This document shows positions 20,162 to 31,745 of a DNA stretch of 64,000 bases, piece after piece; positions within the stretch are counted from its first letter, which is position 1, and each line of letters opens with the position of its first letter. The DNA is from Manihot esculenta. Taxonomy: Eukaryota; Streptophyta; Magnoliopsida; Malpighiales; Euphorbiaceae. Where the stretch lies: assembly GCF_001659605.2 (NCBI RefSeq), contig NC_035169.2:3772110-3836109 (forward strand). The letters are read 5' to 3'. Below the pieces are notes generated by a model that was not told where the DNA came from, searched no databases, and saw only the letters and a list, made by a program, of their open reading frames with translations. A program made the translations under genes and the position numbers.

Positions 20162-22078
20162 TCAGCAGTGAACCCCCTTATCAACCATTTCGGTGATTAG
20201 TTCTGATGCTTTTGGTAAATCCTCATGCATGAGAAACCCTTGAATGATGATATTATAACAACAATTATTTGGTAAACATCCTACCTTTTCCATGTCTTTA
20301 AATACGTTATACGCTTCATCAATTAATCCTTGTTGGCAGAGTCCTTTCATAATTGCATAATATACATAAACATCAGGTTGTAAACCAATTTCAAAAAGAC
20401 TAGAAAAAAGTTCCTTGGCATCATTAATCTTCCCAACTTTGCACATACCATTGATCAGACTGCTATAGATCACAACATTAGGTTTCAACTGACTTTTCTC
20501 CATTGCTTTCAATAGTGTGAGTGCCTCATCGAGATTCCCCTGTCTACACAAGCCATCAATCATAATTGAGAAGGTTACTATATTTGGTTGTTGACCATGA
20601 GAGCACATATCCTTAAAGAGCTCTTTTGCATTTTGGGGCCTCCCTGCTTGAAACATACCCTCTATAAGAGTAGAATAAGTAACAACATCAGGAACTAAAC
20701 CTTTATGAGACATTTCAACAAAAATATCCTTTGCATCATCTATCATTTTGCACTTGCAATATCCATTGATCAAAATGCTGTAGCTAAAAATGTCAGCTAT
20801 TTCATTGGTCACCGTCAGATCAAATACCTTTCTAGCCTTATCAATTTGCTTGCACAGACAATATCCATCCATCAATGAATTATAATTGACAACATCAGGT
20901 TCCACACCTCTTTGAATCATTATCTTGATTATATTCTGTGCATTTGAAACCAGTCCTTTCTTACAAAGAGTGTCGATCAATATATTGAAGGTAAAAACAT
21001 CAGGGGATATGTTCCTCCCCACCATTTCTTTCAACAAGGCCAAAGCTTCCTTGAATTGGTCTGAAATGCAAAGACCATCAATTAAGGAATTGTAGGTGAC
21101 CACATCAGGCTCTACACCTCTTTGAATCATTACATTGAATGTATTTTGAGCCTCTGAAACCATTCCATCCTTACAAAGAGCATTGATCAATACACTGAAG
21201 GTATAAACATTTGGTAATATGTTTTGCTCCACCATTTCATTCATCAAGGCCAAAGCTTGGTTCTTTTGGCCTAATTTGCAAACACCATGAATTAAACCAG
21301 TGTAAGTGATGACATCAGGTGAAATGCCCTTATTCCTCATTTGAGAGAAGAGCTCTAAAGCCTCACCAACTAGCTCATCCTTGCAAAGGGCGTGAATGAT
21401 TGCATTGTATGTCACAACATCTGGCTCACAACCTCTATCAGCCATTCCCTTTAGCAGCCCAATAGCCACGTTTGTTTTCCCAAATTTACACATTCCGTTT
21501 ACTATCACATTATAAGTATAAACATTAGGTTGATAACCACGTGCAACCATATCATCGGAAAATTTCACTGCTTTATCCATTTTACCCTTCATACAAAGCC
21601 CATTAATTAAGGTAGTAAATGTCACAGTGGTAGGCTCCAATCCGAATTTGAGCATCTTACCAAAAACAGAGAAGCCAAAATCCACAAGGTGTAAACGGCA
21701 GAAGCAATTAATTAAGATGTTAAGAGAATAAACATTGTGAGAGATTCCTAGCAATTCAATTGTTTTGGACATGGAAAGGACAGTATGATATTGTTTCATT
21801 TTCACAAGGGCAGATAAGAATCTATTAAATGGAGCCCTAAAAGGCAGAGGATGCATATGAATTACATGATTGAAGGACGCAATGGCACCATCAAGGTGAG
21901 TAAAAGAAGCAGATTTGAAATTATTTGTCAAGAAGTGTGCATCTTCAAGTGTGGAAGTAGAAGAATGGCAAAAATTGGTAAATAAGAATAGGAATGGAGA
22001 TTGAATGTTACCAATTGCCCCTTGTAGCTGAAGATGGAAGCTCCTGCTCTTCCTCCTCGAAGGCATCTTCATCATCAT
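20162..22078 (-). CDS. restorer-of-fertility-like P-class PPR protein, copy B, C-terminus truncated (638 aa)
   Basis: Intronless paralogue of copy A with the same presequence-like start (MMMKMPSRRK) and the same PPR motifs. The ATG chosen at 22078 is the one homologous to copy A; the frame stays open upstream to an ATG at 22210, adding 44 residues that look like translated leader. One extra C in a C-run (20173-20177: five C, four in A and C) shifts the frame, so the protein ends DKGVHC instead of continuing about 30 residues. Beyond the shift the old frame is still open to its original stop at 20068-20070, so the indel is young. The 15 motifs are otherwise complete, and activity is possible. 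Confidence 0.85.
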   Translation of the reverse strand: MMMKMPSRRKSRSFHLQLQGAIGNIQSPFLFLFTNFCHSSTSTLEDAHFLTNNFKSASFTHLDGAIASFNHVIHMHPLPFRAPFNRFLSALVKMKQYHTVLSMSKTIELLGISHNVYSLNILINCFCRLHLVDFGFSVFGKMLKFGLEPTTVTFTTLINGLCMKGKMDKAVKFSDDMVARGYQPNVYTYNVIVNGMCKFGKTNVAIGLLKGMADRGCEPDVVTYNAIIHALCKDELVGEALELFSQMRNKGISPDVITYTGLIHGVCKLGQKNQALALMNEMVEQNILPNVYTFSVLINALCKDGMVSEAQNTFNVMIQRGVEPDVVTYNSLIDGLCISDQFKEALALLKEMVGRNISPDVFTFNILIDTLCKKGLVSNAQNIIKIMIQRGVEPDVVNYNSLMDGYCLCKQIDKARKVFDLTVTNEIADIFSYSILINGYCKCKMIDDAKDIFVEMSHKGLVPDVVTYSTLIEGMFQAGRPQNAKELFKDMCSHGQQPNIVTFSIMIDGLCRQGNLDEALTLLKAMEKSQLKPNVVIYSSLINGMCKVGKINDAKELFSSLFEIGLQPDVYVYYAIMKGLCQQGLIDEAYNVFKDMEKVGCLPNNCCYNIIIQGFLMHEDLPKASELITEMVDKGVHC

Positions 22079-22210
22079 CGATCTCTTGTCAGTTGTTTTT
22101 AGGGATGGATCGGAGATTGGGAATGAGGAAAGGAAATAGAGAATTGGAAAAGGAAGGCTCTCTGCCTGCTGGTAAAGGAAATGCATTACTCTGTCGTTTA
22201 TATGCACCAC

Positions 22211-23764
22211 ATTTTGTAATTTTTTATTAAATTTTCATATAAAAATATTATTTAATAGCAAATTAAATTTATCATTTGTAGATACCTAATTAAAGGCAGT
22301 TATATAAATTGTTAATTTTATTTTTAATATTAATAAAATTTCATGAAAAATATATTTAATTTTTAGCTTATATAATTTTTTATTATTAATTATTTTATTT
22401 TATTATAATAAAATTAATTTTTTTACCAAACTTTACTCTTATAGGAATTGTTTAGCGCATTTTTATTTTGACATCTATTTAGATAATATTACGATTTAAT
22501 TAATGTAATAAAAAAATTAATATATAAAATTATTTCAAAATAATAAAATTTTGAAATGCTCAAACTCACTACATATATTTCGCATTTTCAATTTTATTTG
22601 TTATTAATATTAACGTAAAATTATAATATATAATTTTTTTTCTATAGATTTAATATACAGTATATTGTATTATAAATTATAAGAAATTATTTTTAAAATA
22701 TGAATAATACTTATGTACAAAATATCATAAAAGTTAAAAAATTAAATTAAAACATTAAAATTCATTAAAATTATAAATATTTTATTTATATGATCACATA
22801 ATAAATTTTAAATTAAAAAATTAAATTAATGTGTGAAACTAATCATAAAAATATAAAATTATTAGCATGAATTATTTATTCGGAATTTTTAGCCAAAAAC
22901 TCAGATATCTATCATTATAAAATTAATACTTTTAATAATTTTTTAAGTAGAAAGTTTTAAATTTTAGTTAGTTATTTGTTTTAGATTATAATGAATTTAA
23001 TTTCAATTTAAATTAAAAAGTAATATAGTTAATTAATTAAATATTTTTAAATAGCAATAAAATACAATAAATTTATAATTATTAAATGTAGTTTGACAAT
23101 TTAAATAATAATAGCTTCTTAATTATTTATATTTAAATTATCATTTTTATATCTTAAATTCTAAGATTATCTTTTATAGACATGTATAAGATAAACTAAA
23201 TTATATATATATATAAAGAAAACTAAATTACTCTCCAATCTTCATGTTATAATATTATATAATTAATTATTTTTACTAGTTTAAAAATATGTTATAAGAG
23301 AGACAACACACTTAATATATCATAACTTATATGATTCTGAGCGATACATTCTACTAAAAAATAAAATTCAGATAATTAAAGGTGTTTAATTTTAGAGCCA
23401 AAAGATCGAAAAACTCTTGAGTTTCATCATTCAAAGTGTTAAATGGGTGTTGAGACCTTAAGATTTCAGCCTTAAAATTAATATCAACAGGAGGTCTCAA
23501 CCGCCTTTGAAATCCAAGGATTATATGACAGTCAACTCAAGACTGAAACCCAAGGGTAATGACTATTGAGTTGAAGGCTTCGGCCTACTAAGCCAAAATC
23601 CAAATAGACGATATTATTCAAATCACGTAAAAGTCGTATGATAATTAAGACTTCAAATCACATATGAGTAAAAATGTTCTCGGAGTAAAATTTTACAATC
23701 TAGAACCAATATAGATTTCAAATAGTCCTACCAAGAGTCGACCAGCTTTAGATCTAAAAGACAC
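22211..23764. other. AT-rich region upstream of PPR gene B
   Basis: No gene. The first 90 bp match 31860-31950 upstream of gene C. The rest is missing from the corresponding place in unit A. A less AT-rich patch at about 23390-23765 (with GGAGGTCTCAACCGCC and GGCTTCGGCCTACTAAGCC) looks like transposon-derived sequence that I cannot name. Confidence 0.5.
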
Positions 23765-25022
23765 CTCAAGTATGTTAAGTTATCTTTTAATCAAACCATT
23801 CTCTATACCTTTATTTTGAGATTTATGATAGATCACTTACTAATTTAAGTATCAAAAAGATAACCCACAATAATTCATATCTGAACGTTATATCTATTGA
23901 GCCTGAGAAGATCAATATACCATCACTAAAAATGGTTATTGATATTAATTGCACTACATTTTACATATATTTTAGGACAAATCTATACATGGATTTATCT
24001 GAATTCATATTTTACTAGGTATAGAACCAATCTTTATTCATATTGTTTACAAAGAAGCTGAAACATGGTAAACTAAAGACTTTTTTTATTATTTTTTTAA
24101 AAAATTAAAAAAACTTATTAAATTAAGAAAAATTAGATGTATATTTGCACCTCTAAACTTTATTAAAAAAATTATATCCACAAAAATTAAATTATTTTCT
24201 TAAGTTAAACTACTTTCATATATTTTATTTATAATTTTGACTCCACTTATTTACGAAAAATAATTACTATTTGAATAATATTAAAAAATATTTTTTAATA
24301 AAATAACTTATTTTCTCTTATTTAATTTTAATTTAAAAATAAAATTTATAAACTAATTTATATAGCAGTCTTAATAAGATACTCAAAATGCAGACAATGA
24401 TTTTTTTTTTTTAATTTATTTTTCTTAAAATAACTTAATTTTTATTTTAAATAAAAAATATTTTCTATTAACTAAATTTTAAGAGTGTTTTGAATGTTGG
24501 AAAATATGGACAATTATTACAAGAAAAATATTCATTAATGAGAGAAAAAATTATCATTAAATATTAAAAATTAATCATTGAAAAATTACAAAATTATTTT
24601 TAATTTTGTGAAAACAAAAAATAAAAATCATGAAGTGATACTAAATGCACTTTAAATTAGTCGTTATATATATATATGAGTGCAAGTGTGTAGAAAGTGA
24701 ATTAAGAAATTAAAATATAAAAGAGTAAATTATTGTTTGATTTTTGTACTATTTTAATTTTTTTTTATTTCTATGTCATTCTGTTAAAATAAATCATTAT
24801 ATTATTTATTTTTTTAATTATATATATATAATTTATTTTTTCTAATTAAAGCTAAAAATATATTTATTAATATTTTATTCGATAAAAATATCAAAGAATT
24901 TGATTTTATAAAATTGAATGATTTGAAAATAAAAATTGAATAGTTAATTTTAATAAAATACAACGATCTATTAACAATTTAATCTTATAAAAAAGAATTA
25001 TTCAAAACTCTCTAAAGTTTCA
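23765..25022. other. AT-rich intergenic DNA of unit B
   Basis: Aligns in part with about 5027-6060 of unit A, though here it has extra stretches. No gene is seen. Confidence 0.5.
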
Positions 25023-25334
25023 TCAAACAGTGAGAATCCCCTTGCAAGTTTCATCAAACTTATCAGTAGTGCAAGTAAGTACAATTGGCCCATCAATTCT
25101 GGAGTCGAGATCACCATTCTGATATTGTTTAATCAATTCTTGTAATGCCAGAAACTTCAGATTCTCTACTTGAACTTGATATCTCTTGCTCTCGTTACCC
25201 ACGTATATGGCTACATAGCCTTTTCGAATTTGTGGAGTTTTGACTTTTTGATCAGTGGAACTGGAGAGCAATTTATAAGAAAAAAATGACTAGATTGCAT
25301 AACGTTGATCTAAAATTTTGTAAATAAAATCCAT
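25023..25334 (-). pseudogene. SAUR-family gene, probably non-functional (unit B)
   Basis: The minus strand gives an almost complete SAUR domain: KVKTPQIRKGYVAIYVG, then ENLKFLALQELIKQYQ, and GPIVLTCTTDKF near the end. SAURs are small plant proteins that regulate PP2C-D phosphatases and growth. The open stretch covering the domain starts with TTG, not ATG (25271). The ATG expected from the family layout lies at 25334 (MDFIYKIL), but its frame meets TAG 15 codons on. Reading one base offset in between gives RSTLCNLVIFF, as expected for the family, which suggests a lost base plus a second compensating change. The unit A copy shares the same short spelling there, so the lesion probably predates the duplication. 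Translation from another start cannot be excluded. Confidence 0.65.
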
Positions 25335-26338
25335 TTTCCTGCTAGAAGCTCTCGACGATGACATTATTGATGAAATTTTTTTAAGTTAAAAAAACTATTT
25401 GAGAGTTAAAGAATCCGAAAGAAAATTGTATTACAAAGAATAATAGTTGGGATTCAATTTATATATAGAATGAATGAGTTTTCCTAATGAAATTTGGAGT
25501 TCCAGCACTAAGTAAAGTTTTTTAGCTGGATTAGTTTATTAATTGGTTTTAAAAAGTTGCAAATTAAGGCAGTGAAAAAGAATCTTTATTAATTATATAA
25601 TTATTTACATTTTGATTTATTAATGGTAATTGCTAAATATGGTAATTAAGTGATGCTTAAGTTTATAATTTTGAGAATAATAAGATATGACGATAATATT
25701 TATTCCGTTGTATGGTTTTTAGTTTCTTAAAATGGCAGAATTAGTTTATAGGTCAGTAGATTTTTTGTTAGGAGTTTGAAATGGGAGAGATTATCACAAA
25801 TTATATGCAATATTCACACTTAATTAATTCTCTAAATTTTTCATACAGAATGTTGAAATGGTTATCTTTGATTAAAAAAAAGAAATGGTTATAATAAAAA
25901 ATTAAATATTTTATTTTTTTATATCAACACCAATTTTGTTAAAAATAACAAAATTATTAAAATTATTGAATAAATTAACTAAAATTAATAATGAGTGAAA
26001 ATATTGAATTAACAGAAAGATTTTGATTTTTTTCTTTTTGTTATTTAATTTTTTTAAAGAAATGAAGATAACTATTTTTTAACAAAAAGTGGGGCCATTG
26101 AAACTAGAATTAGCTGCTTTGATTCAATTTTTCTTTTCTTTTTTTGTAAATTTTATGTTGATTCCCTTCAATTTTTTTTTTCTTACTAGAATTTATTTTC
26201 TTTTTGTAGTTTATTAACTATCATACATTACAGAATAATATTTAATGGAAAATTTTAATTATAGTTTTATTAATAATGATGTTCATATTAATTTTATATT
26301 ATTTAATTTTATATATTAAGATAAATAATAAAAAATAA

Positions 26339-26346
<8 letters not shown>
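25335..26346. other. AT-rich region shared with unit A
   Basis: Corresponds to about 6379-7300 in unit A, with small indels. No gene is seen. Confidence 0.6.

Positions 26347-26401
<55 letters not shown>
26347..26401. repeat. (TA)n microsatellite
   Basis: An uninterrupted run of about 27 TA units. The homologous site in unit A (7302-7322) has about 10. Confidence 0.95.
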
Positions 26402-26405
<4 letters not shown>

Positions 26406-26648
26406 AGAGTTTAATTTAGGTAAGAGTTTGTAAAATTATAAATAACAAACAGATTTATAAATCATTTGCAAATAAAAGTGTAATCGTTTATAAAATTAAA
26501 AAGATACATAGATACATGTATGAATTTGTTCATACATACAAATGTGTGAACCATTTGTAAACTTAAATGCTCATAAACAAATTCACAAATGAAAATTTGT
26601 TATGGAGTTATAATCCATTTTTAAAATTAGATGTACACATATGGATTT

Positions 26649-27120
26649 GTAGGGGTGAGCATTCGGTCGGTTCGGTTCAAAATCGAATCGAACTGAAAAA
26701 ACCGAAAACCTAAATTTTAGTATTTATGAAAATCGAACCGAACCGATTTTGGTCAGAAACCGAATCGAACCGAACCGGTCTGATTCGGTTCGATTCGGTT
26801 CGTTTGATCAGTTTCGATTTTTAATGATTTTTTTTATTTTTTACACTTTATTTTTAATATTTTAAAATTTAATTAAAATATTTTAATTTTAATATGATTT
26901 AATTTCTCTACATTATTGAAAAAACATATTATTATCACTAATCGGTTCGGTTCGATTTTTTCAGTTTTTTTCTGATTAAAACCGAACCGAACCGAAATAA
27001 CTGAAATTTTTGAAATTAAAAACCGAACCGAACCGAAATGTATAAAAAATCAACTAAATTTTAAATCGATTCGGTTCGGTCGGTTTTTTTGAGTTTGAAC
27101 CGAATACTGCTCACCCCTAC
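26649..27120. mobile_element. TIR element built of TCGGTTCGG/CCGAACCGA words, copy 1
   Basis: A 472-bp block with perfect 13-bp inverted ends (GTAGGGGTGAGCA and TGCTCACCCCTAC). The outer thirds are rich in TCGGTTCGG and its complement; the centre is AT-rich. It is non-coding. The flanking sequence resembles an interrupted repeat rich in GGATTTGTAAAT, which resumes on the right side, so it inserted there. Related copies lie at 39849-40310 and 57006-57479. Confidence 0.8.
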
Positions 27121-28149
27121 GGATTTGTAAATAGAAGTGTAACTATTTGTAAAATTAAAAAGACAAACGGATTTACAAATAAATATGCAATTGATTTGTA
27201 AAATTAAGAAAAATTAACTATTTAATCATTATGATATGATAAAATTTATCCGTTGTTCCCTTTATTTTAAAAAATATATTAAAATATTTTTAAAATTTTA
27301 AAAAATTTACTAATTAATCACTCCGTTACTATAGGGACTAAGTAGTAATCTTTTCTAAAATTAAAGGACTACAAACATATTTACAAATAAATATGAAAAT
27401 AAAAATTAAATGGATATAGAATAATTTGTAAATGGACTTATAATTAGCTTGTGAAATTAATACAAATAAATTTATAAACGAATATATATAAGTCATTTAT
27501 AAATTTAATTTGATATAAATAAATTTATGATATAGAATTATAAAAAAGAATATTTATATTTTTGCTATTTCCATTTGTAAAGCTATAACATTCATAAATG
27601 AATTTATATCGGTTTATAAATTCCATTTATATTTTAAAAAATTCTTATAGTAAAGGATGAAAGAGTGAACAATCATAATAAATAGAAAATCTTTCCAAAA
27701 CAATTAAACAAACTATATCAGAAGAATTGAAGAGTTGGTTAAGATTATGCAGTCTATCAGTTGTTCTTAATTTTTATCTTTTTCAAAAATATAAAAATAA
27801 GAGTTGATCAATAAAATATAACATGTTTCGGTTTGGAGAGTTGATTGAGACTATTTAGTTGTATTCAATTTTTATCTTTTTCAAATATATATATATATAT
27901 AAATTTCCGAAAAGCAAAGAAACCAAAATCCAGAAGGTGTAAATGGAAAAAGAAACATTTAAGAATCTATTAAATATCAAGAATTCAGTTGTTTTAAACA
28001 AGGAAATGACAAAGTACGTAATATTGTTGCATGGCATTTTCACAAGGGCAAATAAGAATCTATTAAATTGAGCCTACAAGGCAAAGGATGCATATGAGTT
28101 ACTGTTAGTAGACAGACCTTGCTAATTTATAAACGCTCAATCATAGAAA
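27121..28149. other. AT-rich intergenic DNA with short degenerate repeats
   Basis: Contains many variants of AATTTGTAAA and GGATTTACAAAT, continuing from 26410-26648. No gene is seen. Confidence 0.5.
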
Positions 28150-28800
28150 GAAGAAAGGGATGCAGGTTACCAAGATCAATCACATTAGAGATTTTGACAA
28201 GTATAATTTTGACAATTCAATTATTTCCCATTCCCATTTGTTCTTCACCCAACAGCCCATATTTAACATCAACACAAATAGGTTAGCTGCTAAATTTAAT
28301 AGTCTGCTAAAGGAGAATTTGAGAGCAATATTACCAACCGATCGTCTCTCATTCCAAAATTTCATTTTCATCTCATTCCCCACAGCAAATCTGATATGAA
28401 TTAAAGGAGAGAAGGAAGAGTTCATCGAAAGTAGCATAGCCTCGAATGTCTTTCTGAAGGGAAGAAATGCAATTTCCTGGAGCAAGAGAGATACCCTTCT
28501 CCAAATTGAAAGAATATTTGGATAGAAGTTGAACTCAGAGTGAATCCCTATGATTTTCAAATCTCCAAAGCCATTTGAACAAAAGAGCTTGAATTTGAAG
28601 AGAGATCTCTTTCATGCCTAAGCCTCCTTTCTTTTTAGGCAACAAAAGAGTATTCCATTTAATCAGATGAAGTTTCTTTGTACTGACATTTTTCCTGCCA
28701 CCTTTGATTATACCTGTGTTATATATAGAGCTAACCTGCCTTTTATGAACTTGTTCATAAATACATTTGGACAAAAAGTCCTGTTAAATAGCTGAAGCTA
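28150..28800 (-). mobile_element. LINE retrotransposon fragment (region after the reverse transcriptase)
   Basis: The minus strand encodes HLIKWNTLLLPKKKGGLGM, then LLFKWLWRFENH and, after a frameshift near 28550, IWRRVSLL and FAVGNEMKMKFWNERRSVG. These are the conserved blocks between the RT and the zf-RVT domain of plant LINEs. No RT catalytic box or tail remains. It directly abuts the 3' flank of PPR unit C. Confidence 0.75.
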
Positions 28801-29643
28801 AACTAGCATTCCAATCGCTAGTAGGACCAATTGCAGTTGCTTGTCTCAGTGGCTGCATATGTCTGATTTTCATCCTCTTCTTTTGCTTTTCCCTCAATTC
28901 CCATAACATTTTCTGTTGTGTATAATTTTAGTGACATTTCATCCAACCAACAGCTGTAGAAGTCTGGTGATTCTCTTACCTTGTATTATGGGACTGTATA
29001 TCCTGCAACCTGCATTTATAGTGTAGTCTAATTGTTAAATCAATTCTCAATTAAAGCACACTGGTTTATAATCATTATTTTCATTATTATTAAAAATTAT
29101 AATAATTAAGCAAAAAAGAATTGCTTATACCTTTATGGTTAGAAAGGAGAAGTTGTAGTCATATCCTTGCAAGTACCTACAAGAGAAATGATAGCATTTT
29201 AAAAGGTCATTGAGCACAAAAATAAAAACAAAGATTCTTAATCATTGTAGTACGGAACCAATTAGTTTTAGTTCTCAACTCAATTTTAGGACTGAGCTCT
29301 CGAGTTAAGGCTGTAGTAGCAGCCAAAAAAAAAATTGTAATGGAGATGTTGGGTTTACCAGCAACTTGATGTAGAAATCCATGACCTCCATTCATCAACA
29401 ATCTTATATCAAAGAGATCTAGTCCATGTTTGAATTCAAGCGAAAGGCACACACATATCATGATTTCCACCATAGGTAATTTGCGGTTTTAAAAATTTTT
29501 GTTTTGTGGAAGAGAATCACAGCTGATTGAAATTAAAAATGATATTTGAAGAAATTAGTTAAATTACATATCTATTATATTTGAAAAAGGTAATTACCAA
29601 GTTGCGCTCCAAGATACACTTGAATGGTCAAGATATAACAACT
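28801..29643 (-). repeat. 3'-flank of PPR gene C (duplication-unit copy)
   Basis: Same flank as unit B (similarity begins at 28741), lacking the 847-bp segment. At the join, CATCCTCTTC is followed by TTTTGCTTTTCCCTC (28871-28895), fusing the two sides of the B segment. Confidence 0.8.
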
Positions 29644-31653
29644 TTAGTTTGCTGATCCCTCATTGCGCACCTTTAAAAGCCTCAGAATGAGATCATTATT
29701 CCGCGATAAATGTACTACCAGTTCTGTGGTAGCAGCATCAGCAGAGAACCCCTTATCAACCATTTCATTGATTAGTTCTGATGCTTTTGGTAAATCCCCA
29801 TGCTTGAGAAACCCTTGAATGATGATGTTATAACAAGAATTATTTGGTAAACATCCTACCTTTTCCATGTCTTTAAATACGTTATACGCTTCATCCATTA
29901 ATCCTTGTTGGCAGAGTCCCTTCATTATTGCATTATATACATAAACATCAGGTTGTAAACCAATTTCAAAAAGACTAGAAAAAAGTTCCTTGGCATCATT
30001 AATCTTCCCAACTTTGCACATACCATTGATCAGACTGCTATAGATCACAAAATTAGGCTTCAACTGACTTTTCTCCATTGCTTTCAATAGGGTGAGTGCC
30101 TCATCGAGATTCCCCTGTCTACACAAGCCATCAATCATAATTGAGAAGGTTACTATATTTGGCTGTTGACCATGAGAGCACATATCCTTAAAGAGCTCTT
30201 TTGCAGTTTGGGGCCTCCCTGCTTGAAACATAGCCTTTATAAGAGTATGATAAGTAATAGCATTAGGAACTAAACCTTTATGAGACATTTCATCAAAAAT
30301 CTGCTTTGCATCATCTATCATTTTGCACTTACAATATCCATTGATCAAAATGTTGTAGCTAAAAATGTCAGCTATTTCATTGGTCACCATCAGATCAAAT
30401 ACCTTTCTAGCCTTATCAATTTGCCTGCACAGACAATATCCATCCATCAATGAATTATAAGTGACAACACTAGGTTCCACACCTCTTTGAATCATTATTT
30501 TGATTATATTCTGTGCATTTGAAACCAGTCCTTTCTTACAAAGAGTGTCAATCAATATACTGAAGGTAAAAACATTAGGGGATATGTTCCTCCCCACCAT
30601 TTCTTTCAACAAGGCCAAAGCTTCCTTGAATTGGTCTGAAATGCAAAGACCATCAATTAAGGAATTGTAGGTGACCACATCAGGCTCTACACCTCTTTGA
30701 ATCATTACATTGAATGTATTTTGAGCCTCTGAAACCATTCCATCCTTACAAAGAGCATCAATCAATACATTGAAGGTATAAACATCTGGTAATATGTTCT
30801 GCTCCACCATTTCATTCATCAAGGCCAAAGCTTGGTTCTTTTGGCCTAATTTGCAAACACCATGAATTAAACTAGTGTAAGTGATGACATCAGGTGAAAT
30901 GCCCTTATTACTCATTTGAGAGAAGAGCTCTAAAGCCTCACCAACTAGCACATCCTTGCAAAGTGCGTCAATGATAGAATTGTATGTCACAACATTTGGC
31001 TCACAACCTCTATCAGCCATTCCCTTTAGTAGCCCAATAGCCACGTTTGTTTTCCCAAATTTACACAATCCGTTTACTATCACATTGAAAGTACGAACAT
31101 TAGGTTGATAACCACGTGCAACCATATCATCGAAAAATTCCACTGCTTTATCGATTTTACTCTCCATACAAAGCCCATTAATTAAGGTAGTAAATGTCAC
31201 AGTGGTAGGCTCCAATCCGAATTTGAGCATCTTACCAAAAACCGAGAAGCCAAAATCCACGAGGTGCAAGTGGCAGAAGCAATTAATTAAGATGCTAAGA
31301 GAATAAACATCGTGTGAGATTCCTAGCAATTCAATTGTTTTGGACATGGAAAAGACAGTGTTATATTGTTTCATTTTCACAAGGGCAGATAAGAATCTAC
31401 TAAATTGAGCCCTAGAAGGAAGAGGATGCTTATGAATTACATGATTGAAGGAAGCAATGGCATCATCAAGGTGGGTAAAAGAAGCAGATTTGAAGTTATT
31501 TGTCAAGAAGCGTGCATCTTCAAGTGTGGAAGTAGAAGAATCGCAATAATTGGTAAATAAGAATAGGAATGGAGATTGAATGGTACCAATTGCCCCTTGT
31601 AGCTGAAGATGGAAGCTCCTGCTCTGCCTCCTCCAAGGCATCTTCATCATCAT
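29644..31653 (-). CDS. restorer-of-fertility-like P-class PPR protein, copy C (669 aa)
   Basis: Intronless and full length, the same size as copy A and ending in the same tail (LKVRNEGSAN). The start at 31653 is the ATG homologous to A (MMMKMPWRRQ). The frame is open further upstream to 31848, where a tandem repeat (31746-31858) would add 65 hydrophobic residues; that extension is probably untranslated. Fifteen PPR motifs from about residue 116 to 639 follow a presequence-like start. Its base-reading residues differ from A and B at many motifs (see findings), so its RNA target should differ. It is the best candidate here for a functional RFL gene together with copy A. Confidence 0.9.
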   Translation of the reverse strand: MMMKMPWRRQSRSFHLQLQGAIGTIQSPFLFLFTNYCDSSTSTLEDARFLTNNFKSASFTHLDDAIASFNHVIHKHPLPSRAQFSRFLSALVKMKQYNTVFSMSKTIELLGISHDVYSLSILINCFCHLHLVDFGFSVFGKMLKFGLEPTTVTFTTLINGLCMESKIDKAVEFFDDMVARGYQPNVRTFNVIVNGLCKFGKTNVAIGLLKGMADRGCEPNVVTYNSIIDALCKDVLVGEALELFSQMSNKGISPDVITYTSLIHGVCKLGQKNQALALMNEMVEQNILPDVYTFNVLIDALCKDGMVSEAQNTFNVMIQRGVEPDVVTYNSLIDGLCISDQFKEALALLKEMVGRNISPNVFTFSILIDTLCKKGLVSNAQNIIKIMIQRGVEPSVVTYNSLMDGYCLCRQIDKARKVFDLMVTNEIADIFSYNILINGYCKCKMIDDAKQIFDEMSHKGLVPNAITYHTLIKAMFQAGRPQTAKELFKDMCSHGQQPNIVTFSIMIDGLCRQGNLDEALTLLKAMEKSQLKPNFVIYSSLINGMCKVGKINDAKELFSSLFEIGLQPDVYVYNAIMKGLCQQGLMDEAYNVFKDMEKVGCLPNNSCYNIIIQGFLKHGDLPKASELINEMVDKGFSADAATTELVVHLSRNNDLILRLLKVRNEGSAN

Positions 31654-31745
31654 CGATCTCTCGTCAGTTGTTTTTAGGGATGGATCGGAGATTGGGAATG
31701 AGGAAAGGAAATAGAGAATCGGAAAAGGAAGGCTCTCTGCCTGCT

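Noticed and set aside
22210..22210. Upstream ATG as the start of PPR copy B
   Set aside because: The homologous ATG of copy A (where a stop lies upstream) corresponds to 22078, and the extra residues are not conserved in the other copies.
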